Shown: positions 23,615 through 31,842 of the stretch, piece after piece
Layout: each line of letters begins with the position of its first letter
How positions within the stretch are numbered: the first letter of the stretch is position 1
Assembly: GCA_003151155.1 (NCBI GenBank)
Contig: PLWX01000322.1
Span: 1-38,761 of the forward strand
Reading direction: 5' to 3'
From: Acidobacteriaceae bacterium
Lineage (GTDB): Bacteria; Acidobacteriota; Terriglobia; Terriglobales; Acidobacteriaceae
Length of the DNA stretch: 38,761 nucleotides
Notes under the pieces: generated by a model
The model's input: the letters and a program-made list of their open reading frames with translations, nothing else
The model's database searches: none
Told to the model about the DNA's origin: nothing
Position numbers and translations under genes: made by a program

Positions 23615-26377
23615 TTAGCGGAAGTTGCGGATCAAGATCGCGTCACTGGTGTAGGTGCCTTTGGCCGCGGCAAACTTGCCGTCCGGGAGCCACGCGTAGT
23701 TGTAGATGATGCCGTCGGTGTAGTGAGTGAGTTGCACGAGGTGAGAGCCGTCGAGATCTATCTTCCAAAGATTGCTGACGTTGTTGATGGTGTTGAGGTA
23801 GCTGATGGCTTTGTCGCCGGGCATCCATGCGGAGCTTCCGGCGGTGTCGGGCAACTGGAAAGTGCTGAGGATTTTGGCATCTTTGGTATCCATAATCCCG
23901 GTTCGGTTAATACCGCTGGCTTCGTCAAAATAAGACACCATGGCCCGGTCGCCCTTCCAGGAGGCAAGGCTGTTATTGGCTTGAAGGGAAGAAACCTTTG
24001 TGGGTGTGCCACCGGAGATCGCGACACGATACAAGTTGATGTGGCCCCCTTCGATGTGCGTATACCAGACATTCTGCGGGTCAATGAAGTTTGGGCTGAG
24101 GTCGCCATTGCCGAAGGTAAGCTGATGGGGGTTGACGCCGTCGACGCCGGCGATCCAGATGTTGGGCTTGTTGTCGTGCATGCCCATGTACGCGACGAGC
24201 TTGCCGTCAGGAGAAATTGCGGGCGACTGGGTATAGTCGCGGGCGGGACTGATTTGAATAGGCGTGCCGCCGTTCTCGGAGAGCAGCCAAACGCCGCGGG
24301 TGCCTGACGTGTCCGCTGTATAGGCGATCTTGTCGCCGACGGCGGACATGCCATTGAGAGCAGTCAGGGTTTCTTGGGTGAGTTGCTTGGCGTTGGCCCC
24401 ATTGCCATCGCTGACCCAGAGATCCGAGGTGATAGTGGACTGAACAGTGACAAGGGCAGAGTTGTCGGAGGTGACGCCGAAACTCGTCGAGGAGTAAGTA
24501 TTCAGGTCGTTGGTAACGCGGCTGATCTCTCCGGACGGATAGCTGATCAGGTAGATCTGGCGGTTGCGGTCCCCGATGCGCTGGTTGGCGTTATAGAGGA
24601 TGCCGCTGCCGTCGTTGAGCCACGCGAGACGCCCAACCTGACCGGTGAGTTTCGGGATGAGCATGGTCAGGTTGCCGGCCATGTCGACGATGCCCACGGT
24701 CTCGTGGTACCCGTCTTTGTCGATGGCCATGACGGGGGTGGTGATGAGCTTGCCATCAGTAGACCAGGAGACGCCGTAGCTGCCGAACCAGGTGTCGCCG
24801 ATTTTCCGGGAAACCAGGGTGCGGTCAATGGTGCCGTCGGCGGTGTTGGCGATGACGATGTTAGAAAGCCCTTCCTTGCCGCTTTCGCGAATGAAGGCGA
24901 ACTGTTTGCCGTCGGGTGAAAACGCGATGGGGCCGTTAATGTCGGAAAGAACCTTGTGCGGAGTGCCACCGAGGGTGGGCACGATGTAGAGCGCGCTGTT
25001 GGGTTCGCTCTGCGGACTCCAGGTGTAATAGACGAAGTTGCCGTCGGGCGAGAAGGTGGTTGCACCGTAACCGAGGTCAGCATCGGGTACGAGTTTCACC
25101 GCGCTCGAAGTGGCGATTTGACGGAGCCAGAGGCTGTACTTGCCGTTGTCGCGCATCTGGTAGACCACATACTTGCCGTCGGGGGAAATGTTAGCGGAGC
25201 CTTCGATGCGGCCGCTGTTGGTTAGGCGCTCGATCGACATCTGCTGGCCGATGCGATGGACCGGCGCTTTGTGCATTTGCGAATACAGTGCCCAGCCCCC
25301 GGCACCCAAGATGGCTGCGAGAAATACGAAGGCAAGGATGACGCCTGTTTTGTGGCGCCTGGCTTCCGCGATCAGAACGCTGGTGCTGGAAGGAGCAGAG
25401 GGCGCGGGAGTTGCCGCAGGTAGTGACTGCGACGTGGCCTGCGAAGCCGGAGCACTCACGGGATAGGCGGCGGTAGTTGCGCTCGATGGCGTTAGGGTGA
25501 CATTACTGCGGCCGGTGGTATCGCGACGGAGACGTTTGAAATCGCCACGCAACTCGGCAGCGGTTTGATAGCGAAGGTCACGATCTTTCTCAAGCGACTT
25601 GCAGATGATCTCTGCGAACTTGGGCGGAAGTTGCGAATTTAAATCCTGCGGTGGAATGGGATCGCGATCGAGGATGCCGGCAAAGATCACGGCAGAGGTT
25701 GCGCCTTCAAACGGAATCTTGCCGGTTGCCATCTCGTAAAGTACGGCGCCGAAAGAAAAGAGGTCGCTGCGGCCGTCGAGATCTTCACCCTTGGCTTGTT
25801 CAGGGGACATGTAGGCGGCGGTGCCGACCGCCATGCCGGGGCTGGTCAAGTAACTAGCGGGATCGCCGACGGTTGCTCCGATGGTTTGCGCGACGGCATG
25901 GCGGTCGACGGCGAGCTTGGCGAGACCGAAGTCGAGAACCTTCACGACATTTTTCCGGGTGACGAAGATGTTCGCGGGCTTAATGTCGCGATGGACGATG
26001 CCGTGCGCGTGGGCAACATCAAGGGCATCGGAGACCTGGATGGCGATGTCGAGCGTTCGATCGGTGTTGAGCGTGCGGTCGGCGATGAGTTGGCTCAGGG
26101 TGCAGCCTTCAAGCAACTCCATGGCGATCATCCAGGTGTTGTCGTGCTCCTCAGCGGCATAGATGGTGCAGATGTTTGGATGGTTTAGAGCAGAAGCGGA
26201 GCGGGCCTCGCGTAGGAAGCGCTCGAGCGAGGCTGGATTCTGGGAGTATTGGTCGGGCAAGAATTTGAGAGCGACGCGCCGGCCGAGAGTGATGTCTTCG
26301 GCTTCATAGACCACACCCATTCCTCCAGCGCCAAGCTGCGAAAGGATTTTGTAGTGCCCGATGGTTTTCCCGATCAA
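23615..26377 (-). CDS. membrane Ser/Thr protein kinase with TolB/PD40 repeats
   Basis: The product is 920 aa from the TTG at 26377, which has AGGAG 8 nt upstream and starts IGKTIGHYKILSQLGAGGMG. The kinase domain (about 1-265) is complete: VALKFLP Lys, HRDIKPANIFV catalytic loop, DFGLAKL and MSPEQAKGE. A Pro/Ala/Ser-rich linker and one TM helix (about 340-360) follow. The C-terminal 550 residues are WD40-like TolB/PD40 beta-propeller repeats (SPDGKYVVYQM, FSPDGKQFAFI, ISPDGKLVAYMG). The protein would sit in the inner membrane with the propeller outside. This architecture is a hallmark of Acidobacteria. The longer open frame to 26686 begins in repeat sequence and is disfavoured. Confidence 0.92.
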   Translation of the reverse strand: MIGKTIGHYKILSQLGAGGMGVVYEAEDITLGRRVALKFLPDQYSQNPASLERFLREARSASALNHPNICTIYAAEEHDNTWMIAMELLEGCTLSQLIADRTLNTDRTLDIAIQVSDALDVAHAHGIVHRDIKPANIFVTRKNVVKVLDFGLAKLAVDRHAVAQTIGATVGDPASYLTSPGMAVGTAAYMSPEQAKGEDLDGRSDLFSFGAVLYEMATGKIPFEGATSAVIFAGILDRDPIPPQDLNSQLPPKFAEIICKSLEKDRDLRYQTAAELRGDFKRLRRDTTGRSNVTLTPSSATTAAYPVSAPASQATSQSLPAATPAPSAPSSTSVLIAEARRHKTGVILAFVFLAAILGAGGWALYSQMHKAPVHRIGQQMSIERLTNSGRIEGSANISPDGKYVVYQMRDNGKYSLWLRQIATSSAVKLVPDADLGYGATTFSPDGNFVYYTWSPQSEPNSALYIVPTLGGTPHKVLSDINGPIAFSPDGKQFAFIRESGKEGLSNIVIANTADGTIDRTLVSRKIGDTWFGSYGVSWSTDGKLITTPVMAIDKDGYHETVGIVDMAGNLTMLIPKLTGQVGRLAWLNDGSGILYNANQRIGDRNRQIYLISYPSGEISRVTNDLNTYSSTSFGVTSDNSALVTVQSTITSDLWVSDGNGANAKQLTQETLTALNGMSAVGDKIAYTADTSGTRGVWLLSENGGTPIQISPARDYTQSPAISPDGKLVAYMGMHDNKPNIWIAGVDGVNPHQLTFGNGDLSPNFIDPQNVWYTHIEGGHINLYRVAISGGTPTKVSSLQANNSLASWKGDRAMVSYFDEASGINRTGIMDTKDAKILSTFQLPDTAGSSAWMPGDKAISYLNTINNVSNLWKIDLDGSHLVQLTHYTDGIIYNYAWLPDGKFAAAKGTYTSDAILIRNFR

Positions 26378-26513
26378 ACGAATCGCTCCTACCCTACGAG
26401 AAAATCTTGCACTTATCTGTTTAAAGGATCTAACGCAGGATGTTGAAGTGTGGTTCATGTTACGTTTCCCGGCTCTTAAAAGGCAATGGGGATTGAAAGA
26501 AGGGAAAAACCTA

Positions 26514-26545
26514 CACAGAGGCACGGAGACACGGAGACACGGAGA
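26514..26545 (+). repeat. tandem 8-bp repeat, CACGGAGA x4
   Basis: Four units in a row: CACAGAGG, then CACGGAGA three times, followed by AAA. The surrounding A/G-rich stretch resembles the ACACGGAGACACGGAG-type elements found scattered in many environmental genomes. Confidence 0.7.
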
Positions 26546-26777
26546 AAACAAGAGAGAAGAGCTCCTACTGCGGGGCGTGTTGCGAATGGCATCTGTCGTA
26601 AGACGACAAACCTGAAAATGTTCGTCCGTCACATGGGGCACGCAACGCCGGTGCGCGGAATCGTCCTCCGTGCACCGGCCAGTCACCTATCTTCAGCATT
26701 TCAATGCATTTCCATCCAACCTGAGCCTTTTCTTGAGACGTGCTCTAAGTGCGCAACTTCGCAACAGCACAAATAGG

Positions 26778-26793
26778 CGTGATGCAGGTCACA
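26778..26793. promoter_or_regulatory. CRP-type box upstream of the cytochrome cluster
   Basis: CGTGA-TGCAGG-TCACA has GTGA/TCAC arms that are perfect, with the outermost pair mismatched. It is centred about 130 nt before the cytochrome c start. Confidence 0.5.
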
Positions 26794-26817
26794 GGCTGAC
26801 GTGCGAAGTCTCACTGC

Positions 26818-26833
26818 GCTGACGGACGTCAAT
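26818..26833. promoter_or_regulatory. second, FNR-like half-box upstream of the cytochrome cluster
   Basis: GCTGA-CGGACG-TCAAT shows TGA/TCA arms with the N6 core CGGACG nearly equal to CGGGCG at 31739-31744. It is weaker than the other boxes and is centred 40 bp downstream of the box at 26778. Confidence 0.35.
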
Positions 26834-26914
26834 CTGCGAGTTTAAAGAGTTCCGGAATGGGTCGTTACTACTCTCCCGGAGCGGGAGCAAAACTCCAGAG
26901 GGAAGGTGTACACG

Positions 26915-27220
26915 ATGAAATCGAAAACAATCCTAACGATGCTTGCCATGGCGGCGATGAGCCTGACGGCATTTGCTGCCGACGGCGGCGAAGTTTACAA
27001 GGCAAAGTGTGCGAGCTGTCACGGGGCCGATGGCGCCGGTGCGATGGCCAAGAAGATGGGCTCACGCGATCTGAATTCCGCGGAATTCCAAAAATCGTCC
27101 GATGCCGAGATCACGGCGGTGATCGCAAAGGGCAAAGGGAAGATGCCGGGCTATGAAGGCAAGATCAGCGCTGACGACACGACGGCAGTCACGAAGTATC
27201 TGCGCACGTTGAAGAAGTAA
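26915..27220 (+). CDS. periplasmic class I cytochrome c
   Basis: The product is 101 aa with a signal peptide (about residues 1-22, ending AFAAD), one haem-binding CASCH motif (near residue 33) and a Met ligand candidate in the GKGKMPGYEGK segment near residue 76. It is a small monohaem electron carrier. I chose the ATG at 26915; the GTG at 26906 would add three residues and is hard to exclude, as GGAAGG overlaps it. It is followed 41 nt later by the multihaem-cytochrome b gene, so it is probably the soluble electron shuttle of the same complex. Confidence 0.9.
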   Translation: MKSKTILTMLAMAAMSLTAFAADGGEVYKAKCASCHGADGAGAMAKKMGSRDLNSAEFQKSSDAEITAVIAKGKGKMPGYEGKISADDTTAVTKYLRTLKK

Positions 27221-27261
27221 CGATTAAGTTGGGGCGCGGTTGGCGCTGATTTGAGGGAACT

Positions 27262-29256
27262 GTGAAACGGAATCGATACTTCTGGCTGATTGTGGCGCTC
27301 CTGAGTTTAGGGATTGGGCATGCGAATGCCGCACCGAAGAAACAGGCGATCAAGAACGAAGACTGCCTGATGTGCCACAGCGAACCGTCCATGACGAAGG
27401 ACGATAACGGTAAGCAGGTCAGCCTGCATGTGGATGAAGCGAAATTCAAGGGCTCCATTCACAGCATGTTCAATTGCACCGATTGCCACACGGAGATCAG
27501 CGGTGCACCTCACGATCCAGCGTCAACCAAGCCGCAATGCGCTACCTGTCACGCGGACGAGCAGACGAAGTACGACCATGGGCTGCACGCGAAGGCGATC
27601 AAGGCCGGCGATGGGAAGGCGGCGCAGTGCCAGGATTGCCACGGAAGCGTCCACGAGTTATTGGCGGCGAGCGATCCGGCTTCGAAGGTCAACCGGCACA
27701 ACATTCCGAATACCTGCGGAAGCTGCCACGACAACAAAGCCACGATGCAGAGCGCGGGGCTGAGCACCGCTCCGTACAGTTCGTACGAAGACAGCGTGCA
27801 CGGCAAGGCGGTGAATGGGGGTTCGCAAACGGCGGCGGTTTGTACCGACTGCCATGGCGAGCACGACATTCTTACGGCACGCGATTCGGCGTCGCCGATT
27901 TTTAAATTCAACGTTCCGAACACTTGCGCGAAGTGTCACGGAAACGAGAGTAAGCAGTACTCGACGAGCATCCACGGGCAAGCGATTGCGCGTGGCGTGT
28001 CGAGCGCGCCGGTTTGCACCGATTGTCACGGGATCCATGGGATCAAGAAACCGAGCGATCCGAACTCTACGGTATCTGCAGCGAACATTTCGAATGTAAC
28101 CTGCGCGAACTGCCATGAAGGCGTGAAACTCGCAAATGAATTTGGGGTGCAGGGCAGACGGGCGTCGACATATCTGGCCAGCTATCACGGCATGGCGTCG
28201 AAGATGGGGTCAACGATCGCTGCGAACTGCGCGAGTTGCCACACGGCGCATAACATCCTGCCATCGAGCGATCCGAAATCTTCGGTAAACCACGCGAATC
28301 TGGCGCATACTTGCGGGCAGTGTCATCCGGGCGCGAACGACAGTTTCATCAAAGGCAAGGTCCACCTCGATGCGCAGACCGCAGGGAGCGATCTCGGCGG
28401 GAAGATCGTAAACTTTGTCACCAAGTTTTATATCTGGATGATCGTGTTCACGATCGGCGGAATGCTGCTGCACAACATCATCCTCTTCCGTCGCAAGTTG
28501 GAAGACAGCCGCAAAGGTTCGCCGCGAATCCTGTTCCGGATGTCGAAGCTTCAGCGGGCGCAGCACCTGACACTGCTGATCAGCTTCTTCGTCCTGGTTT
28601 TTACCGGCTTTGCTTTGAAGTTCCCCAACTCGTTCTTTGGGCTGCTGCTGGGGAACAGCGAGAAGTTCCGCAGCGTGGTGCATCGGGTTGCGGGCGTGGT
28701 GTTGATCCTGGTGGGCCTGTATCACGTGGTTTACACGGCAGCCACGGCGGAAGGACGCAAGCTGTTCCGGGACTTCTTGCCGGAATGGAAAGACGTTACG
28801 GATACCCGGGACACGATTCTGTACAACCTTGGATTTATTGAGCAGAAGCCATTGTTCAAGCGGTTTAACTACGCTGAGAAGATGGAGTACTGGGCGCTGG
28901 CGTGGGGCACTGTGGTAATGGCGTCCACGGGTTTGATGGCGTGGTTCAAGGTGGGTGTAGGAACCGTGATTCCGCGGTGGTTCATTGATGTGGCTTTAAC
29001 GATCCACTTCTATGAAGCGATATTGGCAACATTGGCGATTATCGTGTGGCACTTCTACATGGTGATTTACGATCCGGCTGCCTATCCCATGAATTGGGCA
29101 TGGCTGGATGGGCGTATGAGCATTGAACATTACCAGCACGAACATCCGCTGGATATGGAAGCATTGGCCAGCGCGCCGGGATCGGAAGAAAATAGCGACA
29201 AAATAACGGAAGTGGAAGCGCAGGACAGAGAAAAGAGTGTTGCAGCGCATAAGTAG
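27262..29256 (+). CDS. 11-haem cytochrome c fused to membrane b-type cytochrome (CbcL-like layout)
   Basis: The product is 664 aa from a GTG start with GAGGGA upstream. A signal peptide (residues 1-23) precedes eleven CxxCH motifs (about 35 to 355: CLMCH, CTDCH, CATCH, CQDCH, CGSCH, CTDCH, CAKCH, CTDCH, CANCH, CASCH, CGQCH). The C-terminal part (about 385-610) has five membrane helices with His in QHLTL, VHRVAG, YHVVY, IHFYEA and WHFYM, candidates for b-haem ligands. It ends in an acidic tail. A c-type multihaem domain joined to a HydC/FdnI-type b cytochrome is the layout of Geobacter CbcL, a quinone-linked inner-membrane electron-transfer protein. Sequence orthology cannot be claimed from sight. 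Confidence 0.9.
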   Translation: MKRNRYFWLIVALLSLGIGHANAAPKKQAIKNEDCLMCHSEPSMTKDDNGKQVSLHVDEAKFKGSIHSMFNCTDCHTEISGAPHDPASTKPQCATCHADEQTKYDHGLHAKAIKAGDGKAAQCQDCHGSVHELLAASDPASKVNRHNIPNTCGSCHDNKATMQSAGLSTAPYSSYEDSVHGKAVNGGSQTAAVCTDCHGEHDILTARDSASPIFKFNVPNTCAKCHGNESKQYSTSIHGQAIARGVSSAPVCTDCHGIHGIKKPSDPNSTVSAANISNVTCANCHEGVKLANEFGVQGRRASTYLASYHGMASKMGSTIAANCASCHTAHNILPSSDPKSSVNHANLAHTCGQCHPGANDSFIKGKVHLDAQTAGSDLGGKIVNFVTKFYIWMIVFTIGGMLLHNIILFRRKLEDSRKGSPRILFRMSKLQRAQHLTLLISFFVLVFTGFALKFPNSFFGLLLGNSEKFRSVVHRVAGVVLILVGLYHVVYTAATAEGRKLFRDFLPEWKDVTDTRDTILYNLGFIEQKPLFKRFNYAEKMEYWALAWGTVVMASTGLMAWFKVGVGTVIPRWFIDVALTIHFYEAILATLAIIVWHFYMVIYDPAAYPMNWAWLDGRMSIEHYQHEHPLDMEALASAPGSEENSDKITEVEAQDREKSVAAHK

Positions 29257-29279
29257 TGGGTACTGTTGAAAATCGTCAC

Positions 29280-29305
29280 ACCGGCAGTGTTCGCACACTG
29301 CCGGT
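29280..29305 (+). terminator. intercistronic 10-bp hairpin
   Basis: ACCGGCAGTG-TTCGCA-CACTGCCGGT is a perfect 10-bp stem with a 6-nt loop, followed by AAGTTTTGG, so there is only a weak T-run. It lies between the b-type fusion and the NapC/NirT gene and could reduce read-through or stabilise the upstream mRNA end. Confidence 0.5.
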
Positions 29306-29360
29306 AAGTTTTGGGATTCGGCACAAACGCGGCTCCAAGCAGGGTTGAGAGGAAGACAGC

Positions 29361-30872
29361 ATGGCGGATGAAGGCGTAAACGAGAGCAATGTTGAAGCAC
29401 CAGACAAAAAGAGATTGATGCGAAATCCGATCAGCCTAATTGGCATGGCGATGGCGATCGTGGCGGCCGCAAACATATTGTTTTTGTTTCTAATCGATGT
29501 GATGTCGGCGCACCCGAATGCTTACGTGGGAATTCTCGGATACATGATCATGCCGGGCTTCCTGGTGACGGGTTTGTTGATGATCCCGATTGGAATGTTT
29601 TGGGAGCGAAGACGGCAGGGTCAACCCTCGTTGCCGACACTGGATTTCAATAGTCCTGCACAACGCAGTTCGATGGCGTTTGTATTGTCGTTCGTGGTCG
29701 TGTTCCTGATGCTGAGCGCGGCGGGAAGTTATCGTGCGTATGAATTCACGGACTCGGTGCAGTTCTGCGGCGAACTGTGCCACACGGTGATGCACCCCGA
29801 ATTTACGGCATATCAGCAGTCGCCTCATGCCCGCGTGGCTTGCGTGGAATGTCATGTGGGGTCGGGTGCCTCATGGTATGTGAAGTCAAAGATGTCAGGT
29901 CTGCGGCAGGTGTATGCGGCTACGTTCAACACCTTTCCACGGCCCATTCCTTCGCCGGTGAAGAACCTGCGTCCGGCGGCGCAGACGTGTGAACAGTGCC
30001 ACTGGCCGAGCAAGTTCTGGGGCGCGCAGTTGAAGACGATCAACCACTTTGGGTACGACGAGAAGAATACGCAACGAACGATTAACGTGCTGGTAAAGAC
30101 CGGCGGCGGCGATGCGAACAACGGCCAGGCGACGGGCATCCACTGGCATATGAATATTGCAAATAAGATTTCGTATATTTCAGATGAGAAGCGGCAGAAC
30201 ATTACCTATGTGAAAGCAGTCGGACGCGACGGCGAGGTGACGGAATACTTCCCGAAGGATGCGCCGCCGAGTGCAGACCAGATCGCAAAGTCGGAGAAGC
30301 GCACGATGGATTGCGTGGATTGCCATAATCGTCCATCGCACATTTACACGCCGCCGGATCGTTCGGTGGATAACGCGCTGATCTCGGGCCGCATTGACGT
30401 ATCGCTACCATATGCCAAACAACAGGCGGTGACGGTGCTGACCAAGGATTACAAAACGACCGATGAGGCCCTGAAAACGATTGCGGCGGAGTTCCCGAAG
30501 TACTACGCGACGACGTATCCGCAGATTGCGCAGCACAAGTCGCAGCAGATCAACACGGCGGTGACGGAGCTGCAACGGATCTTCAAGACGACGACGTTTC
30601 CGGAGATGAAGCTGGACTGGAAGACGCATCCGAATAACATCGGGCACTTTTACTACAGCGGATGCTTCCGCTGTCACGATGGCAACCACGTGAGCAAGAC
30701 GGGCAAGGTCATCAGCAAGGATTGCACGATCTGCCACACCATCCTTTCGCAGGATGAGGGTGGAGTGCAGATGGCGGGCGCGGCATCGGGGGTGGCATTC
30801 AAGCATCCGGTCGATATCGGCGACTTGAGCCAGGTGAATTGCTCGGATTGCCATACAGGCGGTCCGCAGTAA
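29361..30872 (+). CDS. NapC/NirT-family inner-membrane multihaem cytochrome (ImcH-like layout)
   Basis: The product is 503 aa. Three membrane segments lie at about 28-50, 54-76 and 95-115. Six CxxCH motifs follow (CVECH, CEQCH, CVDCH, CFRCH, CTICH, CSDCH), preceded by FCGELCHTVM, which is a CX3CH motif. That gives up to seven haems, the number in Geobacter ImcH, a NapC/NirT-type quinol oxidase needed for high-potential electron acceptors. NapC/NirT proteins take electrons from menaquinol and pass them to periplasmic partners. GAGGAAG precedes the ATG. The gene lies 104 nt after the 11-haem fusion and a perfect hairpin (29280-29305) separates them. The family is firm, while the acceptor is unknown. 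Confidence 0.9.
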   Translation: MADEGVNESNVEAPDKKRLMRNPISLIGMAMAIVAAANILFLFLIDVMSAHPNAYVGILGYMIMPGFLVTGLLMIPIGMFWERRRQGQPSLPTLDFNSPAQRSSMAFVLSFVVVFLMLSAAGSYRAYEFTDSVQFCGELCHTVMHPEFTAYQQSPHARVACVECHVGSGASWYVKSKMSGLRQVYAATFNTFPRPIPSPVKNLRPAAQTCEQCHWPSKFWGAQLKTINHFGYDEKNTQRTINVLVKTGGGDANNGQATGIHWHMNIANKISYISDEKRQNITYVKAVGRDGEVTEYFPKDAPPSADQIAKSEKRTMDCVDCHNRPSHIYTPPDRSVDNALISGRIDVSLPYAKQQAVTVLTKDYKTTDEALKTIAAEFPKYYATTYPQIAQHKSQQINTAVTELQRIFKTTTFPEMKLDWKTHPNNIGHFYYSGCFRCHDGNHVSKTGKVISKDCTICHTILSQDEGGVQMAGAASGVAFKHPVDIGDLSQVNCSDCHTGGPQ

Positions 30873-30894
30873 ACCGACAACAAATCAAACTGGC

Positions 30895-30925
30895 AGAGGC
30901 TCAGCGATGAGCCTCTTTGTTTTTG
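30895..30925 (+). terminator. terminator after the NapC/NirT gene
   Basis: A perfect 9-bp stem (AGAGGCTCA 30895-30903, TGAGCCTCT 30908-30916) with a 4-nt loop is followed by TTGTTTTT. The 3' end of the opposing DUF4184 gene, including its stop codon, lies inside this hairpin. Confidence 0.85.
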
Positions 30926-31683
30926 CGCCAAACTGTCGTGAATACGCCGTAGGCGAGGAGTTCCCAAAGAAACCAGCCGATGCCGGCGATGATGAGGATG
31001 AGATGGAGGAGTGAGTCATGGCCGGAGGTGCGCGGATGGCCGAGGAGGTTCCAGACGCGCCATAGAGCGCCGAGGGCGGCGAGGACGAACATAGTCGTCC
31101 AAACTGCGACCTTCTTGAGGAGCGAAAAGTTGCTGAGCAGCGGATAGGACACCGGAGTTGCGCGATGCCAACGCCAGAGGAACCACCCGAGGATCAACAG
31201 TCCGCCGACGGTGCTGAGGGTCTGGGCCAATTCGTAACCGTACATGTGGTTGAGATACGGAAGATTCACTCTGTCCCCGAGAATTGCAATGCGATCGGTA
31301 AGCGAGGACGAATCGTGGGTGAGCAAATCCCAAAAGATGTGGGTTGCGATTCCTAGAATCAGTGCGCCGAGGACTGCCGAGCCTTGGATGATGGTTCGGG
31401 GGAAAACTGGCGGACGAGGATCGATCCGTTCCTGGAAGGACTGCGGGAGAAGTTCAATGGCGGGACGACGAATGAAAAGTTCAAAAAGGAAATAAGCGCA
31501 AAGCGAGAACGGTAGGCAGTAAAAAAGTGCGTCGGGATAGAAGTGCCAGGCGCGACTGACATAGTGCATGCGAAGAAAGTACTCGAAGTCGGGTCCGAAG
31601 CTGCCGATGACGAGGGCGGACCAGGGAAGGCGCGAGCGACGACAAGGTAGTACGGCGGCGGCATGGGAGACGGTAAAAGGCAT
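30901..31683 (-). CDS. DUF4184-family membrane protein
   Basis: The product is 260 aa. It begins MPFTVSHAAAVLP, the family-defining start of DUF4184 (the SH pair and a further GIATHIFWDLLTH block recall metal-dependent membrane hydrolases). About six hydrophobic segments are visible. The ribosome binding site GAGAGGA is unusually close to the ATG, but the family start makes this start codon certain. It faces the cytochrome gene tail-to-tail and its last codons lie in the shared terminator hairpin. A cellular role is not established. Confidence 0.85.
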   Translation of the reverse strand: MPFTVSHAAAVLPCRRSRLPWSALVIGSFGPDFEYFLRMHYVSRAWHFYPDALFYCLPFSLCAYFLFELFIRRPAIELLPQSFQERIDPRPPVFPRTIIQGSAVLGALILGIATHIFWDLLTHDSSSLTDRIAILGDRVNLPYLNHMYGYELAQTLSTVGGLLILGWFLWRWHRATPVSYPLLSNFSLLKKVAVWTTMFVLAALGALWRVWNLLGHPRTSGHDSLLHLILIIAGIGWFLWELLAYGVFTTVWRKNKEAHR

Positions 31684-31733
31684 TCCTCTCGATTATGCCG
31701 CAGGCGCGGAATTTGCGGCGGCAAATTGGACAA

Positions 31734-31749
31734 AGTGACGGGCGTCACA
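31734..31749. promoter_or_regulatory. CRP-type box upstream of the radical SAM gene
   Basis: AGTGA-CGGGCG-TCACA has perfect GTGA/TCAC arms and is centred about 100 nt before the start of the radical SAM gene. It lies between this gene and the divergent DUF4184 gene. Confidence 0.55.
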
Positions 31750-31842
31750 ACGGTTGGTGACCTAAAACACCGAGCCTTGGTTATGGATTTTCTATCTTGG
31801 AGGTGACCAAAGACCCGTGAACATCGGGCAGGGAGAGACGCA

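Larger units (their letters stand above)
26378..26914. other. 537-nt gene-free region before the cytochrome cluster
   Basis: It separates the divergent kinase and cytochrome genes. It contains the tandem 8-bp repeat (26514-26545), two CRP/FNR-type boxes (26778-26793 and 26818-26833) and the cytochrome ribosome binding site. Open frames here give the low-quality Arg/His/Glu-rich translation typical of such repeats, so I do not call a gene. Confidence 0.6.

Noticed and set aside
26378-26776. Extended N-terminus of the kinase to 26686 and plus-strand frames rich in Arg, His and Glu
   Set aside because: They are translations of the CACGGAGA repeat region; the TTG at 26377 with AGGAG starts the conserved kinase domain.
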